Of a stretch of DNA of 34,293 nt, positions 24,214 through 33,047 are shown piece by piece (the first letter of the stretch is position 1; every line of letters begins with the position of its first letter). The stretch spans positions 1 through 34,293 of the forward strand of contig CAZTHC010000004.1 in NCBI GenBank assembly GCA_964613425.1, given 5' to 3'. A program made the position numbers and the translations under genes. Source of the DNA: CAZTHC01 sp964613425 (GTDB lineage: Bacteria > Bacillota > Clostridia > TANB77 > CAG-508). The notes under the pieces are model-generated. The model was not told where the DNA came from. It worked only from the letters and a program-made list of their open reading frames with translations, and made no database searches.

Positions 24214-27200
24214 ATGGCAAATGTAAAATGGACAACTGAACAACTACAAGCAATAACAGAAAAAAATTCAAATATATTGGTAGCAGCTGCCGCACGGAAG
24301 TGGTAAGACAGCTGTTTTAGTAGAACGTATTATTCAAAAAATATTAACTGAAAAAATTGATATAGATAAAATTCTTGTTGTTACTTTTACTAATGCTGCC
24401 GCTTCTGAAATGAGAGAAAGAGTTTTAGAAGCAATATATAAAAAACTGGAAGAAACACCAAATGATTATCATTTAAAAAAGCAAATACTATTGCTAAACA
24501 AAGCAAATATTTCAACAATACATTCTTTCTGTTTAGAGGTAATTAAAAATAATTTTTATGAAGCAGACATTTCTCCAAATTTTAGAATTGGAGATTCAGC
24601 AGAAATTGAACTTCTAAAACAAGATGCCTTAGAAGAATTATTTGAAGAACTATATGAAAACAGTGATACAAATTTTTTAAATTTATTAGATGTATATACA
24701 ACATATAAAGGTGATGAGCCGTTAAAAGAAATAATATTGAGAATATATAAATATATTCAAAGTTGTCCATTCCCAGAAGAATGGCTAAACGAAAAAACAG
24801 AAATGTTTAATTTAGAGAATTTATCTATAGATTTTGCTAAAACAAAATGGGGAAAATTCTTAATAGAGTTAATTAAAAACAACATAAAAGAAGCTATTAG
24901 TTTATTACAAAGTGCTAAGAAAAAATTGGATAGAAATTTTGAATTAGAAAAATTTTCTGCAGTTATAAATGATGATATAGAAGTTTTAAGATTTTTTGAA
25001 AGAGATAATATTACATGGAATGATATGTATTATTATATAAATGAAATTAAATTTAAAACATGGCCAATAGATAAGAAAAATGTGTGTGAAGATAAAGATA
25101 ACGCAAAAGAGTTAAGGGAAAAAGCAAAGAAAATATATAATTCTATTAGAGAAAAAGTATTAACTTGTTCTTCAGAACAGGCTAATGAAGATGTTTCTAA
25201 AATGTATAAAACTTTAAAACAATTAGAAGAGCTTATAATTAAGTTTTCATGTAAATATAAAGAAAAGAAGAAGGAAAAGAATGTTATAGACTTTAATGAT
25301 ATTGAACATTATGCACTAAAAATATTAGTAAATAAAAACGAAAACAATGAATATTTACCAACAAAAGTGGCAGAAATGTACAAAGAAAAATTTACTGAAA
25401 CTGCAATAGATGAATACCAAGATAGCAATTTAGTTCAAGAATACATATTATCTACAGTTTCAAATGGAAACAATATGTTTATGGTTGGAGATGATAAACA
25501 AAGTATATATAAATTTAGACAAGCAATGCCAGAACTATTTTTAAGTAAATATAAAGAATATAAATTAAAAGATAAGAAACAAGCAGAAGATAACTTAAAG
25601 ATTCAACTTTTTAAAAATTTTAGAAGTAGAAAAAATATATTAGATGTAACAAATTTAATATTTATGGGAATAATGAGCCAAAATTTAGGAGACATAGATT
25701 ATAACGAAGAAGAATTTTTGTATTTAGGTGCAAATTACGAAGAAAAAGAGAATATAAAATTTTTGGAAAAATCAGAACTAAATATTTTAAAAACAGACGT
25801 AGAACAAACAGAAGAAGATGAAGAATCTAATGATGAACCAATAGAAAATTCTGTTTTAGAAGCAAAATTTGTAACAAATAAAATTAATGAACTAATACAA
25901 GGCAAATATTTTGTATTTGATAAAAAACTTGGTTACAGACAAATAAAATACAAAGATATTGTAATTTTATTAAGAGCAACTTCTATACTAGCTCCTATAT
26001 TTGAAAAAGAATTAACAAATGCAGGGATACCTGTATTTTCAGACATATCAACCGAATACTTAGAAACAATTGAAGTTCAAACAATAATGAATTTATTGAA
26101 GGTAATAGACAACCCTAAAGATGATATACCTTTAGTATGTGTATTAAGATCTAGCATAGGAAATTTTACGGATAATGATTTAATATCTATACGAGTAAAG
26201 AATAAAAAGTGTAGCTTTTATGAAGCTTTGCTTATATATAATGATATTGCAGATACAGATAAAAATTTAAAAGAAAAGATAAATATATTTTTAGAAAAAT
26301 TAAATATATGGCAAAATGCTCAAGAATATTTACCATTAGACGAGTTAATATGGAAAATTTATGATGAGAGTGGATATTATAACTATGTAAGCCTTATGAA
26401 TAATGGAGAAATAAGAAGTGCTAATTTAAGAATGCTATTCGAAAGAGCTAAAGCATATGAAAGTGCTAGCTTTAAAGGATTATTTAATTTTATAAATTAC
26501 ATAGATAAACTAAAGGACAAAAATGGTGATTTTAGTTCAGCTAAAATAATTGGAGAAAATGAAAATGTTGTTAGAATTATGAGTATTCATAAGAGTAAGG
26601 GATTAGAATTCCCTGTAGTAATTCTTTCTGGAACAGGAAAACAATTTAATATGCAAGACACAACTCAGAATATTTTATTACATCAGGAATTTGGTTTTGG
26701 ACCGGAATTTATAGATAGTAATTTGAAAATTCAATACAGTACATTAGCAAAAGAAACGTTAAAGGAATTAATAAAAAAAGAGTCTGTGTCTGAAGAAATG
26801 AGAGTATTGTATGTTGCTTTAACACGTGCAAGAGAACAATTGATTATAACAGGAATTTCTAAAAAGGATATAGTTGTAGATAATAGACTTGAACTAGAGC
26901 AATTAGATTCTTTAGAAAAGTTACCAGTATTTTTACTTAGAAAAGCTAAATCTTATTTGGATTGGATACAATTAGTTTGTGAGTTATATAAAACACAAGC
27001 AAAAGAAGTAATAACTGTAAAAGAACATAATATTAAAAACCTTGCAAGTGAGAAAAAAGAAGAAACAAAGGCAAATAAAAACATAGAAGAACTTACTAAT
27101 ATTAAGTTGGATATGGAAAAAATTAAAAATATAAATGATTTATTAATGTGGAAATATCCATATGAAATAGAAACAAAATTACCTACAAAAATGTCTGTTA

Positions 27201-27763
27201 CAGAATATATAGGAAAAAAAGTTGAAAATGAAATACCACTTCCAAAATTTTTAGAAGAAAGTGAAAAAATAGAATCTAATAAAATAGGTACATTAGTGCA
27301 TTTAATGCTTCAAAAATTAGATTTTACTAAAAACTATACAATAGAAATGTTACAAGAATTAATTAATAATTGCGTAAAAAATAAAATAATTACACAAAGG
27401 GAAAGTGAAGTAATACCAATTAATAAAATATATAATTTTACAGAATCTGAGCTATATAAAAGAATTCAAAAATCTAGAAAAATATTTAAAGAACAACCTT
27501 TTTATATTAATTTAAATACTAATGAGAATACACCAGAAAAAACATTAATACAAGGAATTATAGATTTATATTTTGAAGATGAAAATGGAAGAATTGTTTT
27601 AATAGATTATAAAACGGATAAAGTAAAAACAGAAGCGGAATTAATTGGAAGACATACGAAACAATTAGAAATATACAAAAAAGCTATAAAAAACGCGATA
27701 AACAAGCAAGTTGACGAAGTATACATATATTCGACATATTTTGACAAACACATAGAAATTTAG
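24214..27763 (+). CDS. addA: AddA helicase-nuclease subunit, split by a CGG +1 site in Walker A
   Basis: The helicase/nuclease of the AddAB system, which resects double-strand breaks. The gene starts at ATG 24214 (GAGGAAG upstream). Its first 27 residues lead to AAAA, then a CGG at 24295-24297. In the plain frame a stop comes at 24304. Skipping the C gives AAAAGSGKT (24-32), the Walker A loop, and the frame then stays open to 27763, for 1182 residues, the normal family size. Later motifs are DEYQDSN (motif II), MSIHKSKGLEF and YVALTRAREQL (motifs V and VI), and the nuclease block with GIIDLYF and IDYKTDK. Without the shift no ATP site would be made. addB is not adjacent. The gene ends in TAG. 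Confidence 0.93.
24295..24298 (+). other. CGG +1 recoding site in addA
   Basis: The frame reads GCA CGG AAG TGG TAA. Skipping C24295 gives GCA GGA AGT GGT AAG ACA, the Walker A sequence A-G-S-G-K-T. Confidence 0.8.
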
Positions 27764-27823
27764 TTTACATTTTATGTTAATTATGTTATAATGTTACTGT
27801 TGGTAGAAAAACATTATAACATA
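27764..27823 (+). promoter_or_regulatory. Promoter with a 14-base palindrome over the -10 box
   Basis: TTTACA (27764-27769), a 17-base spacer, and TATAAT (27787-27792) with an upstream TG (extended -10). TATGTTATAATGTT (27782-27795), which contains the -10 box, is repeated inverted and perfect at 27810-27823. A repressor site is the simplest reading. The same repeat followed by TGTTAATTTTTT could also act as a terminator for addA transcripts. Confidence 0.7.
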
Positions 27824-27867
27824 TGTTAATTTTTTATATAATTAAAATATAAATTTGGAGGGTATTT

Positions 27868-28359
27868 ATGAATAGAATGAAAACATTAACCACATATTTA
27901 ATTTTATTTTTACTATTATACATTTTTGTAGATTTTTTTGTATATCAATATCTAATATCTACATATAAAAACATTAATTATACAATAATAGATAATTCTA
28001 TAGAATTGCAAGTATTAGAAACAAAGGCAACTACAGTTAATGGATATATAACAGGTAGAGTAAAAAACACATATACTAAGAAAATAAACTGTGTTTATTT
28101 AAAGATAGATTTATATAGTAAGAGAGATGTAAATTTAGGAACAAAATATGTAAAACTAGAAAATTTTGAAGTTAACGAAATAAAAGAATTTAGAGCTAAC
28201 TTTAAAATTGAAGGAGTAGATAGATGCGAATTTTCATATACATTAGAAGATATGTCTGCAAAAATGTTAGAAGAAGAACAAAAAATGAATGAAACAATAA
28301 GCAAATGGATTCCAATAATTAAAGTTGCAAAATGGTTTGTTGTTTTAGTTATTTTATAA
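27868..28359 (+). CDS. Membrane-anchored FxLYD-like protein
   Basis: A 163-residue protein with an N-terminal membrane helix (about 9-30) and a hydrophobic C-terminal stretch (about 148-163). Between them is a beta-rich domain resembling the FxLYD fold: GYITGRVKNTYTKKINCVY (59-77), IDLYSKRD (80-87), then a strand pattern ending in NFKIEG. FxLYD domains are extracellular or wall-associated and have no fixed activity. A GGAGGG site precedes the ATG. It is the first gene after the palindromic promoter and may lead an operon with the next two unknown genes. Family call is moderate. Confidence 0.6.
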   Translation: MNRMKTLTTYLILFLLLYIFVDFFVYQYLISTYKNINYTIIDNSIELQVLETKATTVNGYITGRVKNTYTKKINCVYLKIDLYSKRDVNLGTKYVKLENFEVNEIKEFRANFKIEGVDRCEFSYTLEDMSAKMLEEEQKMNETISKWIPIIKVAKWFVVLVIL

Positions 28360-28381
28360 TATATGAATAGGAGTTTTGAAT

Positions 28382-29206
28382 ATGGAACTAAGTCACGAAA
28401 AAAGAATGGAATTATTAATGGATGTAACATCAAGACTTCAACAACAAAGAGATATAATGGTTATACAGGATTTCTTTTATGATAATAAAGCAATTTATGC
28501 AGATAGCAAAGAAATTATTTCAAAAGATGGAAAGGTTAATATTAATTTTTATTTATTTGATGATAAAGATGGAAGAAGTGGATTTTCAATTATAGATAAT
28601 ATATCTAAAGAAGGTTATTTATACAACGAGAAGAAAGCCGAAAATCGTAAGTTTTATAAAAAAGAAATACAAATATACAGACAAGGTAAGAAATATAGAC
28701 ATAATGTAAAATTTGCCTTGGACGAAAAAAGCGGACAGTATCTATTAATTGATGCAGAATTAATAGATTTAGAGGATAATATACATACAAAAATGTATTT
28801 AAAAAAAGAAAAAATAGAAGAAAAAGATATAACATTATTAGCACAATTAAATGATTCAATTGATGAAGTATTTAAATATGAGAATCAAGCAGATGATTAT
28901 TGCAATAATGATGGAGATAAGAAGATATTTGAAGCAAATATTAGGAAACTAGAATTAGCAGAAGAAAAAGTTGATGCAATAAGAAAAAGCATATTAGAAA
29001 GATATAATTTTGAATCAAGTAAAGAAGAAAATGAAAAAGAATTTGACAAGTTAATTGAAAAAGAAAATTTTTTATTTGAATCAGATGATGAAATAGAAAT
29101 ACTAGAAATCGAATCAGGTGATATTAAAAAAACAATATTAAGTATGTATGCATATTCAAATAAGTTAATTAAAAATATTTATGATAATAGTAAAAGCGAA
29201 AGGTAA
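28382..29206 (+). CDS. Uncharacterised protein, paralogue of the next gene
   Basis: A 274-residue soluble protein of no family I recognise. A TTG six bases upstream also opens the frame, but AGGAG (28369-28373) places the start at ATG 28382. The N-terminal half shares a clear pattern with the following gene: IQD, then INFY (54-57), a Gly-rich GRSGF segment, DNI, YLYNEK (79-84) and YKKE (92-95). The C-terminal half is rich in Glu, Lys and Asp and looks helical. No membrane segment or signal peptide is seen. The pair seems to come from a local duplication. The real gene is supported by the ribosome site and the paralogy. Confidence 0.7.
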   Translation: MELSHEKRMELLMDVTSRLQQQRDIMVIQDFFYDNKAIYADSKEIISKDGKVNINFYLFDDKDGRSGFSIIDNISKEGYLYNEKKAENRKFYKKEIQIYRQGKKYRHNVKFALDEKSGQYLLIDAELIDLEDNIHTKMYLKKEKIEEKDITLLAQLNDSIDEVFKYENQADDYCNNDGDKKIFEANIRKLELAEEKVDAIRKSILERYNFESSKEENEKEFDKLIEKENFLFESDDEIEILEIESGDIKKTILSMYAYSNKLIKNIYDNSKSER

Positions 29207-29246
29207 AAGTAGAATTTAAAATATATTTTTGTAAGAGGTAATGAAT

Positions 29247-30323
29247 ATGGATTTTAATTTCTTAGATAAAATAATAAGAAAATTGCAAAACAAAATAAAT
29301 ATGATTATAATTCAAGATATAAAGCAACCAGATGACAAAGTTACATATGTGGATAATAAGAAAATTGTATCAACAGATGGAAGCTTAGATATTAATTTTT
29401 ATCGTTTGAACGATTTAAAAGGAAAAATTGGATTTGCAGTATTAGATAATATAAATGAAGAATACTATTTGTATAACGAAAAAGTAAATAAACAAAGAAA
29501 GAGTTATAAAAAAGAAGTTGAAATTTCATCAAAAGATTTTGAAAAAGAATTTGATATTACATATGGTATTTCAGAAGAAAATCCAGAAGTTATTTTATTG
29601 TTACATATAAAAACCAAAAAAAATTATGAAGAAGTTGAATATGAAATAGAATTAGACAATAAAGTTGATATAAACGACACTATAGAACTCTTAGATAGAA
29701 GTACAAGAATTAATGAAATAATAACAGAGTATTATGAACAAAAAAACAAAGTAGATGATGAAGTGGATGAGAATATAGATTGTATAATTGAAGATAATGA
29801 ATTAGAGAATGATGATTCTGACAACGAATATGAAGAGATTGAATTTCCACCAATTACAAAAGAAGAAATTGATGAATATATAGAAGAAAGTAAAGAATTA
29901 GAAAGACATATAGAACAAGTAAGAGAATGTTTAAATGAAAAAAGTGAAGTAAATGAGATGATACAAACTTTGAAAGATAGTGCGGATAGAATAAATAATA
30001 TGGATGAAGATGATGAACAATTAGAAGAGGAAATTTTTAGTTTGTTAGAAATTATGGAGGATTATGAAAATAGAATAGAGGATATTTCTTTTGAGCTTGA
30101 TAACCAATTATATTCAAACTATAGCATTAAATTCTATAAAAATGGTAAAGAAATTGTGAGAAATGAAAACGAAGATAATTATATTATTCAAAATTATTAT
30201 TCAATGGCAACGACTGAAAAATTAAATACAAGAGATGTATTTAGAAAAGTATCAAAATTAACTAAGTATATTAATCAAATTATAAAGCAAATTAAAGAAA
30301 ACAATGATAGAGATGAAAGGTAA
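29247..30323 (+). CDS. Uncharacterised protein, paralogue of the preceding gene
   Basis: A 358-residue soluble protein. AGAGG (29234-29238) favours the ATG at 29247 over the one at 29241. The first 95 residues match the preceding protein: IIQD (21-24), INFY (49-52), KGKIGF, DNI, YLYNEK (74-79) and YKKE (87-90). The middle (about 165-275) is extremely acidic and probably forms coiled coils. The final part (about 280-358) has no counterpart in the shorter paralogue's visible motifs. No function can be named. The end of the gene lies five bases before the prmC start. Confidence 0.7.
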   Translation: MDFNFLDKIIRKLQNKINMIIIQDIKQPDDKVTYVDNKKIVSTDGSLDINFYRLNDLKGKIGFAVLDNINEEYYLYNEKVNKQRKSYKKEVEISSKDFEKEFDITYGISEENPEVILLLHIKTKKNYEEVEYEIELDNKVDINDTIELLDRSTRINEIITEYYEQKNKVDDEVDENIDCIIEDNELENDDSDNEYEEIEFPPITKEEIDEYIEESKELERHIEQVRECLNEKSEVNEMIQTLKDSADRINNMDEDDEQLEEEIFSLLEIMEDYENRIEDISFELDNQLYSNYSIKFYKNGKEIVRNENEDNYIIQNYYSMATTEKLNTRDVFRKVSKLTKYINQIIKQIKENNDRDER

Positions 30324-30327
30324 TTTT

Positions 30328-31179
30328 ATGTGTATAGATGAATTACTACAAAAATCAATTAAAGTGTTAAAAGAAAATAATATAGAAGAAGCAAGCAGTA
30401 AAGCAAAAATTCTACTTGCTTTTTATTTAGATGTAAAAAAAGAGTATTTAATTATTCATAATAGAGATAATGTTGATATTAAAATAGAAAACATTTTTTT
30501 AGAAGGAATACAAAAATTAATTAATAATGTACCATTACAATATATAACAAACAAACAAGAATTTATGAGATTGAATTTTTATATAGATGAAAATGTTTTA
30601 ATTCCTAGAGCAGATACGGAAATATTGGTTGAAGAAGTTATTACTATTTGTAATAAAAAAGACAAAGTAAAAGTTTTGGATTTGTGTACAGGAAGCGGAG
30701 CAATTGCAATATCTATTGCAAAATATTTGAAAAGATGTGAAGTAACAGCAATAGACATAAGCGATAATGCTTTAGAGGTAGCAATTAAAAATGCAAAAAT
30801 AAATAATGTAGAAGTTGATTTTAGAAAGTTAGATATATTAGAAGAAGATATTGTGTTAGAAGATAAATTTGATATAATAGTATCAAATCCACCATACATT
30901 GAAACAGATACAATAAGAAATTTATCAAAGGATGTTCAAAATGAACCTCAAATTGCTTTAGATGGTGGACAAGATGGCTTGACTTTCTATAAAAGAATAA
31001 TAGATATTGCGTATAAATATTTAAATGAAAATGGAGCCTTATGCTTCGAAATAGGGTATAATCAAAAGAACGCTGTTCAAAGTTTAATTAAAGAAAATAA
31101 ACAGTACATAAATATTTATTCAAAAAAAGATTTAGGCGGAAATGATAGAATTGTAATATGTAGTAAAATGGAGGAATAA
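30328..31179 (+). CDS. prmC: Release-factor glutamine methyltransferase PrmC
   Basis: Methylates the GGQ glutamine of peptide release factors. The SAM-binding site is LDLCTGSGAIAI (117-128) and the catalytic motif is NPPY (187-190). Upstream ATGs at 30304 and 30313 would overlap the preceding gene, and GAAAGG sits at 30315-30320, so the ATG at 30328 is chosen (283 residues, a normal length). PrmC usually lies near prfA; here it sits between an unknown gene and whiA. Its target matters for the stop-codon pattern of this genome, where no gene in the window ends in TGA. Confidence 0.93.
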   Translation: MCIDELLQKSIKVLKENNIEEASSKAKILLAFYLDVKKEYLIIHNRDNVDIKIENIFLEGIQKLINNVPLQYITNKQEFMRLNFYIDENVLIPRADTEILVEEVITICNKKDKVKVLDLCTGSGAIAISIAKYLKRCEVTAIDISDNALEVAIKNAKINNVEVDFRKLDILEEDIVLEDKFDIIVSNPPYIETDTIRNLSKDVQNEPQIALDGGQDGLTFYKRIIDIAYKYLNENGALCFEIGYNQKNAVQSLIKENKQYINIYSKKDLGGNDRIVICSKMEE

Positions 31180-31180
31180 A

Positions 31181-31822
31181 ATGTCTTTTTCTGCAGATAT
31201 AAAAGAAGAAATTAGTAAATTAAAAATGTGGGATATGAATAGCAGTATGAACCAAGATGAACAAATAGCTAGGTTATGTATAAGAGAGAATTTCTTAAAA
31301 TCTGGTTTCATGAACGAGCCTAATAAAGAATATCATTTAGAAATTCTATTTAAGCAGAACAAAAAAGCTGTGGAGATATCTAATATCTTAGAAAATTTTG
31401 ATATAAAGTCTAAAATAATTAAAAAGAATAAGCAATATATGCTATATATTAAAGAAGGAGAAGAGATATCTAAATTTCTTGCATTAATAGGAGCAAATAG
31501 TGCTGTTTTAAAATTTGAAGAAATACGTGTAATAAGAGATACAAAAAACAATGTAAACAGAATTGTAAATTGTGAAACTGCAAATTTAAATAAAACAGTT
31601 AATGCTGCAGTTATACAGTTAGAAGATATAAGGCTTTTGAAACAAAGAAAAAAATTTAATGACTTACCAGAGAATATTAAAGAAGTTGCAAATTTAAGAA
31701 TTAAAAACCCAGATAGTTCTTTAGAAGAAATAGGAAGAATGTTACAAAGTCCAATAGGAAAATCTGGAGTTAATCATAGGTTTAAGAAAATGCATGAGTT
31801 TGCAGAAGAGTTAAGGGGATAA
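31181..31822 (+). CDS. whiA: WhiA, shortened in the N-terminal LAGLIDADG domain
   Basis: WhiA is a DNA-binding protein of Gram-positives involved in cell-cycle and division control. The usual length is about 310 residues; this one has 213. MSFSADIKEEISKL (1-14) matches the normal start. The sequence then jumps to a segment like the second LAGLIDADG half (FLKSGFMNEPNKEYHLEILF at 39-58). The rest is conserved, with VNRIVNCETANLNKT (125-139) and the C-terminal HTH, ending with SGVNHRFKKMHEFAEELRG. About 90-100 residues are missing from the first lobe. The frame is intact and the ATG lies one base after the prmC stop, with GGAGG just before it. The loss looks evolved rather than an error. Confidence 0.92.
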   Translation: MSFSADIKEEISKLKMWDMNSSMNQDEQIARLCIRENFLKSGFMNEPNKEYHLEILFKQNKKAVEISNILENFDIKSKIIKKNKQYMLYIKEGEEISKFLALIGANSAVLKFEEIRVIRDTKNNVNRIVNCETANLNKTVNAAVIQLEDIRLLKQRKKFNDLPENIKEVANLRIKNPDSSLEEIGRMLQSPIGKSGVNHRFKKMHEFAEELRG

Positions 31823-31823
31823 T

Positions 31824-32930
31824 ATGAAGGAGATAGGAATATATATTCACATTCCATTTTGTAAAAGCAAATGTTATTACTGTGACTTTATTTCATACGA
31901 TAATAAACAAGATTGTATAGAAATTTATATTGATACATTAATTAAGGAAATAAAGAGTAGTAATATTGCTGAATATGAAGTAAAAACAATTTATATAGGT
32001 GGTGGAACACCATCTATTTTAAGTAATGAGCAAATCAGCAAAATTGTTAATGCACTTAACTGCAAATTAAATAATGTAGAATTTACAATAGAAGTAAATC
32101 CTGGAACTGTTACAAGACAAAAGTTAGAAAATTATATAAAATTAGGAATAAATAGATTAAGTATAGGACTACAATCTACAGATGATGAACTTTTAAAAAG
32201 TATAGGTAGAATTCATAATTACGAACAATTTTTAGATACATATAAATTAGCAAGAGAAGCTGGATTTAAAAACATTAATATAGATTTAATGCTAGGTTTA
32301 CCAAATCAAACATTAGAGATTTTAAGAAAAAGTGTTAATAATGTAATTGAGCTACAACCAGAGCATATTTCAATATATTCTTTGATTTTAGAGGAAGATA
32401 CTAAATTAGAGAAAATGGTAATGGAAGGTAGTGTTACATTGCCTAATGAAGATTGTGAAAGGCAAATGTACTGGGAGATGAAAAAACTTCTAGAGGAAGC
32501 GGGATATGTACATTACGAAATTTCGAATTATGCTAAAAATGGATATGAATCAAACCATAATATGGACTGTTGGAATCAAAAAGAATACATAGGATTTGGA
32601 GTTGCAGCACATTCATATATAGACAAAAAAAGATATTCAAATAACAGAAGTATAGAAAAATATTTAAATGACTGTACACCAAAAATAGTACATGAAAATC
32701 AAACAAAAGAAGAACAAATGAAAGAATATATGTTACTAGGTTTAAGAAAAATAGAAGGAATAGAAATTTCAAAATTCAAAGAAAAATTTGTAGAAAATCC
32801 AATATTTGTATACAGAAAAGAATTAAACAAACTTGTAGAAGAAGATTTATTACAAATAGAAGAAAACTGTATAAGGCTAACAAATAAAGGCTTAGACTTT
32901 GCAAACATAGTATGGGAAGAATTTGTGTAA
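31824..32930 (+). CDS. hemW: HemW, radical SAM heme chaperone
   Basis: A radical SAM protein of the HemN family, but of the HemW type that carries heme rather than oxidising coproporphyrinogen. CKSKCYYC (13-20) gives the three cluster Cys (13, 17, 20), and GGGTPS (59-64) is the SAM-binding region. The 368-residue length is that of HemW, shorter than HemN. The ATG sits one base after the whiA stop. It lies before hrcA, the usual Bacillota arrangement. Confidence 0.94.
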   Translation: MKEIGIYIHIPFCKSKCYYCDFISYDNKQDCIEIYIDTLIKEIKSSNIAEYEVKTIYIGGGTPSILSNEQISKIVNALNCKLNNVEFTIEVNPGTVTRQKLENYIKLGINRLSIGLQSTDDELLKSIGRIHNYEQFLDTYKLAREAGFKNINIDLMLGLPNQTLEILRKSVNNVIELQPEHISIYSLILEEDTKLEKMVMEGSVTLPNEDCERQMYWEMKKLLEEAGYVHYEISNYAKNGYESNHNMDCWNQKEYIGFGVAAHSYIDKKRYSNNRSIEKYLNDCTPKIVHENQTKEEQMKEYMLLGLRKIEGIEISKFKEKFVENPIFVYRKELNKLVEEDLLQIEENCIRLTNKGLDFANIVWEEFV

Positions 32931-32945
32931 AATAATTTTAAAAAA

Positions 32946-32972
32946 TTAGCAATCTGTATTGACAATTGCTAA
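32946..32972 (+). promoter_or_regulatory. CIRCE-like element 1 (imperfect)
   Basis: TTAGCAATC, nine bases, AATTGCTAA. The outer eight bases of each arm are perfect inverted repeats, but positions 7 and 8 of the CIRCE consensus (TTAGCACTC) are changed. It overlaps the -35 box TTGACA (32959-32964). HrcA would be the binder. Confidence 0.75.
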
Positions 32973-32985
32973 AAATGGGTATAAT
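32959..32985 (+). promoter_or_regulatory. Promoter of hrcA-grpE
   Basis: TTGACA (32959-32964) and TATAAT (32980-32985) are consensus boxes but only 15 bases apart; TAATAT at 32982-32987 would give 17. The two CIRCE-like elements overlap or flank them. Confidence 0.7.
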
Positions 32986-32988
32986 ATA

Positions 32989-33015
32989 TTAGCAGTCTTT
33001 AAAAAAGAGTGCTAA
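32989..33015 (+). promoter_or_regulatory. CIRCE element 2
   Basis: TTAGCAGTC, nine bases (32998-33006), GAGTGCTAA, which differs from the CIRCE consensus at only one arm position. It lies just after the -10 box, where HrcA binding would block transcription. Confidence 0.93.
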
Positions 33016-33047
33016 TTTTCTTTTTGAAGAAGTGAGGTGAACAGGTT

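Noticed and set aside
11451..24298. Random sequencing or assembly errors as the cause of the four frameshifts
   Set aside because: The extra bases are not in homopolymers. All four are single insertions of C before GGA on both strands, each makes an in-frame CGG, and no other indels were seen in about 28 genes. Not fully excluded without the reads.
11451..24298. CGG reassigned to another amino acid (Trp or Gln, as in some bacteria)
   Set aside because: A stop follows CGG within 3-8 codons in the same frame in all four genes, so no one-codon reassignment would restore the proteins.
16383..27763. cdsA, addA, the 21632 gene and the MFS gene as ordinary pseudogenes
   Set aside because: Apart from the one base, all motifs and the remaining frames are intact, and at least cdsA is normally essential.
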